DNA from: Amaurobius ferox
Lineage: Eukaryota; Arthropoda; Arachnida; Araneae; Amaurobiidae
Direction of reading: 5' to 3'
Length of the DNA stretch: 64,000 nucleotides
Assembly: GCA_951213105.1 (NCBI GenBank)
Contig: OX578155.1
Location: 34,245,984-34,309,983, forward strand
The notes under the pieces were generated by a model. The model was not told the DNA's origin and searched no databases. It worked only from the letters and a program-made list of their open reading frames with translations. The stretch's first letter is position 1. Each line of letters begins with the position of its first letter. Of the stretch, positions 22,909 through 34,929 are shown one piece after another. Both the position numbers and the translations under genes were made by a program.

Positions 22909-24774
22909 TTATTTAACTGTGTGCACATGTTTGTGTCTAACTAAATAACTTTTTGTTGAAAATGCTTTCTGGCACATTTCACATGTAAATGGTTTCTCAC
23001 CTGTGTGCACAAGTTTGTGCGTATTTAAAATATTTTTTTGTGAAAATGCTTTCTCGCATATTTCACATACAAATGGTTTCTCACCTGTGTGCACAAGTTT
23101 GTGATTATTTAAATTATTTTTATGTGAAAATGCTTTCTGGCACATTTCATATGCAAATGGTTTCTCACCTGTGTGCACGAGTTTGTGCTTATTTAAATTA
23201 TGTTTATGTGAAAATGCTTTCTGGCACATTTCACATGTAAATGGTTTCTCACCTGTGTGCACAAGTTTGTGCCTATTTAAAATAATTTTTTGTGAAAATG
23301 CTTTCTGGCATATTTCACATGCAAATGTTTTCTCACCTGTATGCACACGTTTGTGTGCAACTAAACTACTTTTTCTTAAAAATGTTTTCTGGCACATTTC
23401 ACATGCAAATGGTTTTTCACCTGTGTGCACAAGTTTGTGCTTATTTAAATTACGTTTATATGAAAATGCTTTCTGGCACATTTCACATGTAAATGGTTTC
23501 TCAGCTGTGTGAACAAGTTTGTGCGCATTTAAAATAAATTTTTGTGAAAATGCTTTATGGCATATCTCACATGCAAATGGTGTCAAACCTGTATGCACAC
23601 GTTTGTGTGCAACTAAACTACTTTTACTTAAAAATGTTTTCTGGCACATTTCACATGCAAATGGTTTCTCACCTGTATGTAAACGTTTGTGTGCAACTAA
23701 ACTACTTTTTCTTAAAAATGTTTTCTGGCATATTTCACATGCAAATGGCTTCTCACCTGTGTGCACAAGTTTGTGCTCATTTAAATTATGTTTATGTGAA
23801 AATGCTTTCTGGCACATTTCACATGTAAATGGTTTTTCACCTGTGTGAACAAGTTTGTGCGCATTTAAAATATTTTTTTGTGAAAATGCTTTCTCGCATA
23901 TTTCACATGCAAAAGGTTTCTCACCTGTATGCACAAGTTTGTGCTTATTTAAATTATGTTTATGTGAAAATGCTTTCTGGCACATTTCACATGTAAATGG
24001 TTTCTCACCTGTGTGAACAAGTTTGTGCGCATTTAAAATATTTTTTTGCGAAAATGCTTTCTGGCATATTTTACATGCAAATGGTTTCTCACCTGTATGC
24101 ACTCGTTTGTGTTCATCTAAATGACTTTTACTTGACAATATTTTCCGGCATATTTCACATGCAAATGGCTTCTCACCTGTGTGCACAAGTTTGTGCTTAT
24201 TTAAATTATGTTTATGTGAAAATGCCTTCTGGCACATTTCACATGTAAATGGTTTCTCACCTGTGTGAACAAGTTTGTGAACATTTAAAATAATTTTTTG
24301 TGAAAATGCTTTCTGGCATATTTCACATGTAAATGGTTTCAAACCTGTATGCACACGTTTGTGTACAACTAAACTACCTTTACTTAAAAATGTTTTCTGG
24401 CACATTTCACATGCAAATGGTTTCTCACCTGTATGAACAAGTTTGTGCACATTTAAAATACTTCTTTTTGAAAATGCTTTCTGGCATATTTCACATGCAT
24501 ATGGTTTCTCACCTGTGTGCACAAGTTTGTGCGCATTTAAATTATTTTTTTGTGAAAATGTTTTCTGGCATATTTCACATGCAAATGGTTTCTCACCTGT
24601 ATGCACTCGTTTGTGTTCAACTAAATGACTTTTACTTGAAAATATTTTCTGGCATATTTCACATGCAAATGGCTTCTCAGCTGTGTGCACAAGTTTGTGC
24701 TTATTTAAAATCTTTTTTTGTGAAAATGCTTTCTGGCACAATTCACATGCAAATGGTTTCTCACCTGGTGTCAT
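22909..24774 (-). CDS. C2H2 zinc-finger protein with 22 tandem fingers
   Basis: The frame encodes 621 residues made almost wholly of 28-residue C2H2 fingers joined by canonical TGEKPF linkers, 22 in all. Each is C-x2-C-x12-H-x3-H. Such proteins are nuclear and bind DNA; the target is unknown. In the finger FAYEMCQKAFSHKNN (third from the C-terminal end) the first zinc cysteine is replaced by tyrosine, so that finger probably does not fold. Recognition helices recur: SHKHNLNKH appears at least four times (contact residues -1/3/6 about H, N, K), SQKNILNAH-type helices alternate with it, and KSSLVAH-type forms are frequent. This implies array growth by tandem duplication. No KRAB, BTB, ZAD or other N-terminal domain is in frame. 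The start ATG at 24774 follows remnants of more fingers, so the real start may lie in an upstream exon. It may be a young gene or a decaying one. Confidence 0.85.
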   Translation of the reverse strand: MTPGEKPFACELCQKAFSQKKILNKHKLVHTAEKPFACEICQKIFSSKSHLVEHKRVHTGEKPFACEICQKTFSQKNNLNAHKLVHTGEKPYACEICQKAFSKRSILNVHKLVHTGEKPFACEMCQKTFLSKGSLVVHKRVHTGLKPFTCEICQKAFSQKIILNVHKLVHTGEKPFTCEMCQKAFSHKHNLNKHKLVHTGEKPFACEICRKILSSKSHLDEHKRVHTGEKPFACKICQKAFSQKNILNAHKLVHTGEKPFTCEMCQKAFSHKHNLNKHKLVHTGEKPFACEICEKAFSQKNILNAHKLVHTGEKPFTCEMCQKAFSHKHNLNEHKLVHTGEKPFACEICQKTFLRKSSLVAHKRLHTGEKPFACEMCQKTFLSKSSLVAHKRVHTGLTPFACEICHKAFSQKFILNAHKLVHTAEKPFTCEMCQKAFSYKRNLNKHKLVHTGEKPFACEMCQKTFLRKSSLVAHKRVHTGEKTFACEICQKAFSQKIILNRHKLVHTGEKPFTCEMCQKAFSHKHNLNKHKLVHTGEKPFAYEMCQKAFSHKNNLNNHKLVHTGEKPFVCEICEKAFSQKNILNTHKLVHTGEKPFTCEMCQKAFSTKSYLVRHKHVHTVK

Positions 24775-25040
24775 GTTAATTTTGATTTAAATTGATCTTT
24801 ATTAACACTTTCTGGCATATGTTACCTGCAAATAGTTTCTCACCCATGTGAATAAGTGTTGAACTAAACTACATTTTAGTGAAAAGAGTTCTGGCGCATT
24901 TCAGATGGAAATCCTTTCTCTCTTGTTTGCACAAGTTTATTTGTCTATTTAAAACATCTTTTTGTAAAACTGTGTTCTAGAATATTTCACATGGAAATGG
25001 TGTGTGTCTCACCTGAGTGCACAAGCCTATGTGCATTTAA
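24775..25040 (-). pseudogene. finger remnants upstream of the zinc-finger frame
   Basis: On the minus strand, broken finger text with GEKLFAGNICQK-like and THTGE-like pieces continues for about three more units before the frame opens. 25040-25260 then changes to a less AT-rich stretch that could hold the 5' part of the gene, but I see no clear exon. Confidence 0.6.
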
Positions 25041-25336
25041 AATAAATTTCAGCAATATGCTTACTGCCACACTGTGTCAGAAACGCCGTAGAAATTTACC
25101 CAACTTCACACGTTTCAATATGTACGAAAATAATTACAACTGCTTTTCAGGAACCAGAAACTTTACTTCAAAACTTAACATTCGTACATCCAACGTCAGC
25201 TCGTAAACAAAACCGCTCTTTCTTTCTTCTTTCCTTCACCTTCGCGAAGGGGGCTTAACGGCAGCTTGCTGAAAACGCTTTAGCTGCCCAACAAATTAGA
25301 TGAGAGATTGATTCCATAGAAACTAGTTAGTTGGTT

Positions 25337-25366
25337 ACGAGCGGATAAATAGCACCGGACCCACTC
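25337..25366 (+). repeat. 30-bp inverted repeat, left member
   Basis: A 30-base block that starts ACGAGCGGATAAATAGCACC is found exactly in reverse complement at 27666-27695. The pair encloses 2.36 kb including Helentron-like copy C. Both members lie near TGACGT-containing, GC-richer sequence. Confidence 0.85.
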
Positions 25367-26000
25367 CGATTCGACCAACAAGGAACCACAACTGACGATG
25401 ATGCGATTGACGTACCCGATGACGTAGGGTACACGTTGATTCTGGTTAGGGGAGTTTTTATTTAGCATTCGCGGCAAATTTAAGTTTCGTGAATTTTTTC
25501 TTTTTGAGAAATATGAATATTGATTCAAAGCTTAAGGATGGACCAAACACTTCACAAGCCAAAAACTCACAGAAAACGGAAAAGTTTTCTAAAATGTGCA
25601 ATTGCAAAAAGATATTTTCCAGTATATTTACTTAAGAAAAATTGTAAGAAAAAAATTGACAGATTTTCAATTTTCTTTATATAGATTATGCAATTGCTAT
25701 GTCAAAAATATAAAATAACATAAATATGCACATAACTGTAAAGTATTGTGTAAATACAAATTTTAGTACATTCCTACATAAGCTGATAATGATATGTAAG
25801 AAAATAACAAAAATACAAAATTGAGTAAAATGTTTGAGTGGATAACAATTTCTTCCTAGCTATTGATATATTTACATTTGTCAGCTGAAACATATCATTT
25901 ATGAATGACTGATTCTGGATTAAAATTATCCAAATGTAGACTTTTAATAGATATAATGCAAGTTTACTCATTTTGCTTATTTTCAATCTATTTCTCTAAA

Positions 26001-27118
26001 TCTATATAAATAAAATTGAAAATCTGTCTGTATGTGTGTCTCATCATCATGGGAGAACAACTGAATCGAATTTAAATGAAATTTTGTAAATAGCTTTGAA
26101 ATATCCAGACTTAAAATTTAGTCCATGTTTTGAGTTTCTAAGACCAGGGGTTGCCCAGATATTAATTAAAAACGAACAATTAAACCTTTCATATAGCATT
26201 AAGCAGATGATATTTTTCCCGCCCATTTATTTGAAGAAAATTTTATCATGTCGTTTAGAAACAAATTTAAATCCAATTTGTTTATACGGCAGCTGATTCT
26301 TATTATATCCTATCCGATTTAAATAATAAAGATATATATATAAAGTAAATTTTAACGATATTGCATTTTTGACTGGATTATATCAATTATGGTCTTCAGG
26401 TTTAAATAGTATTACTATTGATATTTTCAGTTTATTATGTCATTGTTTTATTTTTGCAAAAATTTTTGAAACTCATTGTACGTAGTACCGAGTAATATTC
26501 TACAAATGCATGGGTATATCTTCTATTCAGTGGCTTATCCTGATTCTAAAAAGTGTGTGTGTGTGTGGGGGGGGGGGGGGCAACTGTTTAGCATTCTCTT
26601 ATGCCAGGGTTATTTTAAATGAAAAATACGCGTAACAATAAAAAGCCTTGAAAAGTAGGGAGGCCTGCCCCCCCCCCCAACATACGCTGCTGCTTCTACT
26701 CCATGAGAATATAAGCAGTACAAGTATATTAGCACATATTTTGGCATATATTGGAATCAATTACGGTCTTTTAGGTTTTAAGACTACGGAATTATTGATA
26801 TTGTCAATTTATTATGTTATCTGCTTTATTTTGGTGAAGATTTTAGAAACTCATAAGTTGTAGTATGAGTCCTATACAGTTTTAGCTCTTTTATTTTGCA
26901 TATATTTATTCAACTTCATATATTTTGTAAATTTGTTTACAAACAAGACCAGGACATTTTATTCTTCAGATCTACCCGTGAAGATAATTTTGTATAGCTA
27001 GAACAGATATTCTTAAACTTCTTTTTAGGAGCATTGAATTAAATATTTTAATAGAATATTTTGATTAACAATGTCATTTAATATATTATAGGAATTTGCA
27101 CATGATTGTGAATTTTAA
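26001..27118 (+). mobile_element. Helentron/DINE-like repeat, copy C (internally deleted)
   Basis: Starts A|TCTATATAAATAAAATTGA and CTGTCTG as copy B. It then follows copy B with a large internal deletion (joining about 14760 to about 15980 of copy B) and ends at the same point (GCACATGATTGTGAATTTT). A G run with a GT repeat (about 26550-26580) and a C run (about 26668-26680) lie within. A reverse-oriented start (TCTATATAAAGAAAATTGAA on the minus strand) lies just upstream at about 25660-25690. Confidence 0.65.
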
Positions 27119-27329
27119 ATTGAACTTGGCAACTTGAATGTTGCAAAGAACAATGTTTCATCTTGACAATCTAATTAATGCATGACTAATGAAAGGAGAT
27201 TGATTTTGTGAGTTGCATAATATAAACAAAGCAAATAATTTTTAAATTGCATCTATATAGAACAATTTTTTTTAAATGGGAAAAATTGGTCAGATGCCAT
27301 TGACACATGGCTCTCAAAATGACTAAATT

Positions 27330-27600
27330 ATATCTATATGTCACATTTAGCCATCAATTATAGAGTTTAATATTCTATTCTATCCAATAATACGAAGGAT
27401 ATTTAAATATATTTAAATTTCCTTGAATAATACCGAGATCGTAATTAAAACAAAATACTCCTTGCACAGGTGTAGTTCATTTTAAGCATCAACTATAACT
27501 TAGAATTTAATATTCTAAACTATCAAATAATACTAGTATACGATAGTACAGCTGAGTGATGATGAGTTCGTATTATAAACTACCATCTCCGTGCACAGGC
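27330..27600. repeat. degenerate tandem repeat, about 110-bp unit
   Basis: Blocks with GAATTTAATATTCTA and CTATC(C/A)AATAATAC, each followed by a variable part, occur about three times. Parts such as CTCCGTGCACAGGCGCAG and CTCCTTGCACAGGTGTAG match between units. Confidence 0.55.
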
Positions 27601-27665
27601 GCAGTTCCCTGAAGCTACTATTGGTTGTTGATATTGACGTTGGGTGACGCCACATCATGACGTCT

Positions 27666-27695
27666 GAGTGGGTCCGGTGCTATTTATCCGCTCGT
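27666..27695 (-). repeat. 30-bp inverted repeat, right member
   Basis: Exact reverse complement of 25337-25366. It could be a terminus of a larger element or a pair of shared regulatory-like blocks; no target duplication was recognised. Confidence 0.85.
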
Positions 27696-27766
27696 AGTTG
27701 GTTAGATACAAAGTAAAACACTGAAAGGACAAGGTCCGTAAGATTAGTTGATATTTCAAAGATAGT

Positions 27767-28633
27767 CTACATCGAGAAAGCCGATTTGCACCTCTCAATA
27801 TCATAGATGTATTTCACAAGGTATTTAGCTGCTCTAGCAGGATCTAGAAAGTTAAAAATGTCAAGATTCTGATCAAGAATAGTTCCTGGTTGTCTTTTAA
27901 ATTTTTTAACATTTTCCTCGTACTTTCTGCGGATTTCGTTGTATTGAGGACAGATCTGAATCAAATGTTCAAGGGTTTCGGGAACTTGGCATTGGTTACA
28001 ATTTGGGTTAATGTTTGGGTCCCATTTAGCTCTTAAACTGTTGGTGATGTAGGATTTAGTCCGGATTTTCATAAGAGTTGTGGAATCTTTTCTCGATTCG
28101 ACTGTTTTGTAAGCCTTTTTACTAAAAGGGTTTATGTATGGGAATTTTGAGTGAAATTTCGAGTTTTTCCATTTTTGATCCCAACATGTTCTCTGCCTAT
28201 ATTTTACCAGTTTCTTGATGTCTGAATACATGCATATTCCCAGAGTAGCACAATGCGTGTTATTAGCTGCATTTTTTGCCAGTTCATCTGCTTTTTTGTT
28301 TCGGTGAATTCCAGAGTGTCCTGGTACCCATATTAGTTTGATTTTCGCTTTTTTTGATTTTGACTTTATTTTGGCTCTTGTATATTTGATAAGGTCTTCA
28401 GCTTTTTTGCTGTCATTTGCAAGCGCTTCTAAGACACTTTTGCTATCAGAGATGATCGTATATTTTCCTTCGTCTATTAAGTAGTCAACTGCATAAATTA
28501 TTGCTGCGAGTTCTGCGGTAAATATGGAGCATATTTTGGGGAGGCGAATACTTCTCGTGATTTGTTCACTTTGGTATATACTGAAGCCTGTTCCTTTTAT
28601 GCTTTTAGATCCGTCTGTTCCGATCCATTGCGT
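27767..28633 (-). pseudogene. LINE 3' fragment: RNase H domain and C-terminus
   Basis: On the minus strand the frame is open from the right edge at about 28633 to 27767, although no ATG occurs until 28231. It begins with a TDGSK block (catalytic D), then IFTAELAAII (catalytic E), SDSKSVLEAL (catalytic D) and WVPGHSGIHRNKKADELAK, the four signatures of ribonuclease H. A Cys-rich C-terminal tail follows (NCNQCQVPETLEHLIQICPQ), as in jockey/I-type LINEs carrying RNase H. The reverse transcriptase part is absent: the element is 5'-truncated at 28633, where it meets a 386-bp tandem duplication. It differs from the jockey at 31441, whose preserved frame has no RNase H domain. Confidence 0.85.
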
Positions 28634-29400
28634 GAACAGAATGTTAGAAAAAATTATGTAAATGATAAAGCTATAGCTCTATTTTCTTGTGTAGTCTTGT
28701 GTAATTTAAAATATCTGGCGCAGGAAATAAGAAAACGACTATTAAAGTACCCCGATAGCTGTGTGACGCCTCTATAGCGCCCTCTAGTTAGAAGCTGTAA
28801 AACTAAAACTTTATAATTTTGTTTGAGTGTTTTATTTATAGATAATTAATTAATTAATATTATACGAATTTTCTGACTACACAAGATACTACATATATCA
28901 TTCTATCACTCGTACAAATTCCAAAGGGATTTGTGCAGCCGTTCTTTCGCGGTTGTTGTAATAGAAATGGCCTATACTTTAACATGGGTGGAAAACGACC
29001 GAAATCCACCTTAATGACTGAACAGAATGTTAGAAAAATTTATGTAAATGATAAAGCTATAGCTCTATTTTCTTGTGTAGTCTTGTGTAATTTAAAATAT
29101 CTGGCGCAGGAAATAAGAAAACGACTATTAAAGTACCCCGATAGCTGTGTGACGCCTCTATAGCGCCCTCTAGTTAGAAGCTGTAAAACTAAAACTTTAT
29201 AATTTTGTTTGAGTGTTTTATTTATAGATAATTAATTAATTAATATTATACGAATTTTCTGACTACACAAGATACTACATATATCATTCTATCACTCGTA
29301 CAAATTCCAAAGGGATTTGTGCAGCCGTTCTTTCGCGGTTGTTGTAATAGAAATGGCCTATACTTTAACATGGGTGGAAAGCGGCCGAAATCCACCTTAA
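28634..29400. repeat. 386-bp tandem duplication
   Basis: The block starting GAACAGAATGTTAGAAAAA at 28634 is repeated at 29020 with a few differences. The two short open frames in it are identical shadows of each other. The unit has CGCCCTCTAGTTAGAAGC and GCCGTTCTTTCGCGG stretches. Unit 1 abuts the LINE fragment. Confidence 0.9.
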
Positions 29401-29547
29401 ATATGCTGTACAGGGTTTTCTTGGAAGGGTACATATATAATAAAACTGTATTTCCCTTTCTGAAAAATATAAATCATCTGAAAGTTTCGTTTCGCTTTTT
29501 GAAACCAGTCAATGTTATTACAGGAGGCGATGTTATTTTTAATGAAT

Positions 29548-30780
29548 TTTGTTTTAAATACACGAATTTACAGAAATATGTTCGGAAAGTTTTCTAAACA
29601 AGCAATCATTCTAAAATTTTCATTATGCACAAATAAACATCGCGTAATTTCTTTCTAAATGCATATAAATAAAGTTATTTTCGATTATGTTATCTCTAAT
29701 AATTGAAAATCAAAACAATAATTAAAACGCTAACACTAAGAATTTTATGTCTTTTTAGGGGGGGGGGGATGTACTTATGCTTAACTAGTAAACAATTTAA
29801 GTGATGCTTTTATAGTGAAGAACTTATTGCTAAACACATGATTTTATTAGTTTTTTTTAGATCAAAAAGAGAATTTATATCAAATCGAAATTCAATATAA
29901 ACATATAAAAATATAGAAACTAATCGTTTAACACACACTATGATATACTTTCAGAATAATAAATTAAATGTATTATAGTATATTGATTCATGATGAAAAA
30001 TATACGGGCAAGCTGTTTATTTTCTTAAATCGTAACCCCCCCCCCCCCCTCCATTTTTTGAATGTAATAAAATTTAATTAATAAAATGTAATGTAATAAA
30101 ATTTAATTAATATAAAATATGCGAGATTAAATCAAAACAATAATTAAAACGCTAACACTAAGAGTTTTATGTCTTTTTAGGGGGGGAATGTACTTATGCC
30201 TAACTAGTAAACGATTTAAGTGATGCTTCTATAATGTATATGACTTTTGTTTTAAATACGCGAATTTACAAAAATATGTTCGGAAAGTTTTCTAAACAAG
30301 CCATCATTCTAAAATTTTCATTATACACAAATAAACATGGCGTAATTTATTTGTAAATGCATATAAATATAAAAAAAGTTATTTTCGATTATGTTATCTC
30401 TAATAATTGAAAATCAAAACAATAATTAAAACGCTAACACTAACAATTTTATGTCTTTTTAGGGGGGGGGGAGGGATGTACTTATGCCTAACTAGTAAAC
30501 GATTTAAGTGATGCTTCTATAATTTATAAGAATTTTGTTCACAATTTTGTACACAATTTGCATGCACATACATGTACACAACTTGCAATCTGATTTAAAA
30601 CAGCGGTTCCCAACCTTTATCCCCTTGAAGACCCGCGCCTGTTTATTTTCTTAAATCGTACCCCCCCCCCTTTTTTTTAATGTAATAAAATTTAATTAAT
30701 AAAATGTAATGTAATAAAATTTAACTAATAAAATGTAATGTAATAAAATTTAATTAATATAAAATGTGCGAGATTAAATC
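29548..30780. repeat. direct repeats with G/C tracts
   Basis: A block with GGAAAGTTTTCTAAACAAGC and AATAATTGAAAATC occurs at about 29580-29710 and 30280-30415. The following AAACGCTAACACTAA then G-tract then ATGTACTTATGC block occurs at about 29725, 30145 and 30430. A C-tract block (CTTAAATCGTA, C run, then TGTAATAAAATTTAATTAAT) occurs at about 30020 and 30650. The region was built by partial duplications; its family is unknown. Confidence 0.75.
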
Positions 30781-31183
30781 CTGTTAGATTTTTCAAAAAT
30801 TACAAGAATATCATTAGAAAATATATAAAGATACAAATAACTTGTGTAAAATGAATGAAAAGTATACTGTACTTTCGTCTTTTAAGATTTAAAAATCCTA
30901 CATAATGGAACTTCATGCACTAAACTAATGTTTCAAGAAAGAAGTGCATTTTCCCAAATTAATATAAATTTTACAATGTTAACTACTTTAAAAGAAAATG
31001 TTTGATCAAAATTTGCATTATTCAACTTTTAAAAAAGGAATATAAATAAATTTTGAAAATATAAATGTACTTTTAGTCATTAATTTCTTAATAAAAAATA
31101 TCTTTGGTTTAATAAACGAATTTAAATGAGTCCTATTCTTCAATACTGAAATTTTTGCATGTATATGAGGTTGGGAAACACGA
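30601..31183. mobile_element. possible degraded hAT element
   Basis: The left edge CAGCGGTTCCCAACCTTTAT is a typical hAT-type terminal repeat, and the right edge AGGTTGGGAAACACG at about 31169 looks like its degraded complement. The target duplication is not clear. No transposase is seen. Confidence 0.4.
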
Positions 31184-31440
31184 CTCTAAAATATACATTA
31201 TATTACGAAAAGAACACATAAAGAAATCTAGCATTGCCTGGAATTTAAGATGCAAATCTTTGATTAAAATTCTAGTTGAACTTGTAAGAAGTCTTTGAAA
31301 CCAATATACACTTTAAAAATACACTTGTTTCAAACAAAAAATAAAAAAAAACCCGCGCGCCTGCCGCGCCATCTTGTGCCGCGCGCTGCAAGTAAACTCC
31401 AACTCCAACTGACGTCACGGATTGTGCTCGTGGCAGAAGA

Positions 31441-33952
31441 GTGGAGCTCCGTCCAATCAAGGAAACTATAATAGCAAACTATAATAGCTATCATACCCTT
31501 AGCTCAAATATAACTGCTAGAAATCCCCATGGAGGAACAGCAATATATATTAAAAGTAATATTCCCCACGAGGAAATAAACAACATAAATCTTCAAGGTA
31601 TAGAAAATACTAGTATAAAAATTAAAATAAATAATGTAAACCCATTTATCCTAACTTCAATATATGTCAAAAACATGAGTGGTATAAATGTAGCTGCGCA
31701 GCTGGAACTGCTTTTCTCGCGATATCCAAACACAATACTCGCGGGCGACTTCAATGCACACCACCGAACGTGGGGCAGCAGGAGAGCCAACACACGCGGT
31801 ACACAGATACATAGATTGCTAAACACAACAAACACTGACATCATTGCACCGTCGAGACCAGCCTGCTTCTCAGGTGCCAATGGCTCATTCATAGACTTTG
31901 TCCTAACGAGAAACATAGAATACGCTCACACAATTGATACCCTGGATGAATTCGACTCGGATCATCTACCGGTACTGGTGACATTCGATTTGAACACTCC
32001 CCTTCCAGCCTCTATGGGACAAGAGAGGGTGAACTGGAACGTATTCAAAAGAGCACTTTTCGAGCCGCATTTAGCAGTACCCAACATTATGAGCACGGCG
32101 GATATTGACTCTGCCACGCACACACTCACAACAGAAATCAGGAGAGCTATTGCATCTGCCACAACACATCGTGAGTCACCAAAAATGCCCACACTTTCCC
32201 ACCATGTCAAACAATTAGTTAGGCAAAGGAACAGAATGCGTAAGACATGGCAGGCTAATAGAGACCCTACCCTCAAAAGGGAGCTTAACAGACTCACGTG
32301 GAAAGTCAGGGATAAAATTGTCGCAGAAAAGCAGCAACAGTGAATCCCTTAGCTCGGAAGACGTATCGCTCTGGCAATTCGCTAAAAGACTCAGAAAACC
32401 TCAAATTAAACTCCCGCCACTAATAGATGGCGCTAATATTGCGTACTCAGACGAAGAAAAGGCAGAGGCGCTTGCTAGGCATTACGAAAAGCAATTTGAA
32501 CCAAACCACGATCTAATGTGTCAGGACACCCTAAGAATGGTTAGGCAAACTCTAAACAATTTCAGCCCAGCCACCCCGCAAGAAATAGTAGAGATTATCA
32601 AAAACCGTAAAAGCCCAGGGCACGACAAAATCAGGAATATCGCGGTAAAAAACCTACCCTTAAATATAATATTTTACTTGACCATCTAAATAAATAAAAT
32701 ACTAGAACTAAATTATTTCCCCAAAGAATGGAAGGAAGCGATAATTATAGCGATCCATAAACCTGGTGAGGATGCCTCAATTCCAGCCAACTACAGACCA
32801 ATCAGTTTGTTGCCGACACTTAGTAAAATTACTGAGAAAATAATTCTTAAGAGACTGAACACGCACCTTAGTGAGAATGACATTATCATTCCGGAGCAGT
32901 TTGGATTTCGGCCAAAACACTCCACCACTCATCAATTGCTGAGAGTGGTAGAGTACATTTCTTCTGGTTTTAATAATAAGACACCCACAGCTGCGATTTT
33001 TCTTGACATCCAAAAAGCCTTTGATAAAGTGTGGCACAGTGGATTAGCTTACAAATTGATCACTCTAAAAGTCCCTGACGCACTTGTCAAACTTTTAATT
33101 TCATACCTAAATAACAGACACTTTCAAGTCAGAGTAAAAAATAACTTATCTACACCCAAGCTCATTAAAAGTAGTGTACCGCAAGGATCCATCCTGGGCC
33201 CGACACTCTTTAACATATATCTAAATGACATTCCCAGGACCCCAGACACGGAGCTGGCACTCTATGCAGACGACAGCGCGATACTTGCAAAACACCCTTA
33301 CGTCTCAGTAATGCACAGACAGCTACAACAACACTTAGACATACTCCAAACATGGCTGGAAAAATGGCGAATAAAATTAAATCCCAATAAATGTCATTGG
33401 ATTTATTTCTCAAGAAAACGTAAACCTCCGCCTCCTCTGTACATAAACAACCATGCCCTAAAAGCGGAAAAATCTACTAAATACCTAGGTGTAACGATAG
33501 ATTCCCACCTAACTTGGAAACTGCACGTAACGAACATAATCAAAAAAGCGTATATAACCATAGGAGCCTTATACCCAATGATAGGAAACGGAAATCTAAG
33601 TTATCAAAATAAACTCCTAATTTATAAATCGGTCATCTGCCCAGGAATGCTGTATGCAGCACCCGTATGGGGATATGCCTGTAAAACTACCATAGACTTA
33701 TTAGAGACAAGACAAAACAAAACCCTAAGGATTATAAGGAAAGCCCCTAGATACTTAAGAAACTCGGTAATTAGGAAAGACTTCAAAATAAAAACTGTTA
33801 GAGCCCAAATCAAAAAGCTAGCGCTTAAATTCTACAAAAATCTGCCATCTGTCCCAAATGAACTATTATTTAATCTGCATGACTATGATCATCGCAAGGC
33901 TAAATCTTGTAAGAGACCCCGCTCGGTACTTAACTTTGATATTCGGTACTAG
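31441..33952 (+). pseudogene. jockey-type LINE ORF2 (endonuclease and reverse transcriptase), 5'-truncated
   Basis: The first part (31441-32343) is an APE-type endonuclease lacking its N-terminus: LAGDFNAHHRTWGS, FIDFVLTRN and SDHLPVLV are present. A frameshift near 32320 passes to 32318-32689. After a stop near 32689 the reverse transcriptase follows (about 32780-33952): NYRPISLLPTLSK, EQFGFRPKHSTTHQLL, FLDIQKAFDKVWH (first catalytic D), SSVPQGSILGPTLFNIYLND, LYADDSA (the catalytic YADD) and LGVTID, then the thumb and C-terminal RLIRKAPRYLRN-like block. Frameshifts and the missing 5' part make it inactive, but the catalytic RT motifs are intact. About 340 bp of likely 3' untranslated sequence follows to about 34290. 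Confidence 0.92.
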
Positions 33953-34290
33953 GAACGTCCCACCTTAATCAGTTGATATTAACGAAAACTCGCGATCTTT
34001 GGTTTTCTACAAAATGTTTAAAATCCTAAACTGCTAAAATGCTAGGTTACCCTCAGATCTGCATCAACCCCCCAAACTGCTTTAACTCTTAATGTGCAAC
34101 AAACTGCCACACTAGGAGCTAGGACAAATAATAAAAACAGTAAATCAAGAACCTCGAACCTCCAACTATGGACCAATGAAATAATGTCACAGTATGAAGA
34201 TAAGAACCACACCTAGAGATTGGAGATTAAAGGCGCTTCGCGCCTGGTGCTCTGTTCTGGACGAAACTCTATGAGTGATATGAGCTTGGA

Positions 34291-34929
34291 ATTAGAAGTA
34301 AGGCGGAAAATCTTCTAGGGATATAAGGCGTTAAAATACCATAATGCTTTGAGAATTATATCTACGCGCCGCTAGTGTTGCGATAATTTTGCTTTTTGTA
34401 GAAGTGTTAAAATATTTACTTATAACCATCAACAGTACTGGACATTATTTGAGCTCTGTTGGTTGTTGAAAAAATTTTAAGTTCAGTAATTTTTGTCCTA
34501 TGACTTGGCAGAAGTCGCTTCACTGTATACAGTAAAGCAATGGAACACAATATCTGGTACCCCACTGAAATATTTTTCTGATGATTCTACTGCCGCTCAT
34601 TGAGTGTACAGAGTATGTAGTTATCGATATAATTTAAAATTAGATTTATTATATTCTTTTATATGTTTAGCAATTTTTTTCTTTCCTTATATACCCAAAA
34701 ATAAAAGTATTATTATGTGGTCGAAAATCCTATTCAGGGTTTTCGACAGATTGACATGCTTTAGGCATTCTTGAACTGAAATTGAATGTGTTTGAGATGG
34801 TATGTATAACAGTCAATGAACATATTTTGAAAACATATTAAGCAAATAATAAAAAAAAATAAAAAATATTCAGTGGTTCCAGTCCAACAGAGTCGAAATG
34901 GTTTTGCGTGAATAGCATTTTATAAAATA
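34291..34929. other. non-coding stretch
   Basis: No gene seen. A GTCGAAAATCC ... TTTTCGACAGATTGACATGC block near 34720 recalls the repeat at 36090. Confidence 0.4.

Noticed and set aside
22989..24779. Series of plus-strand open frames over the zinc-finger array
   Set aside because: Periodic antisense shadows of the fingers (repeated HMQMVSHLCAQV text), not genes.
31593..32297. Minus-strand frames over the jockey endonuclease
   Set aside because: Antisense of a recognised ORF2.
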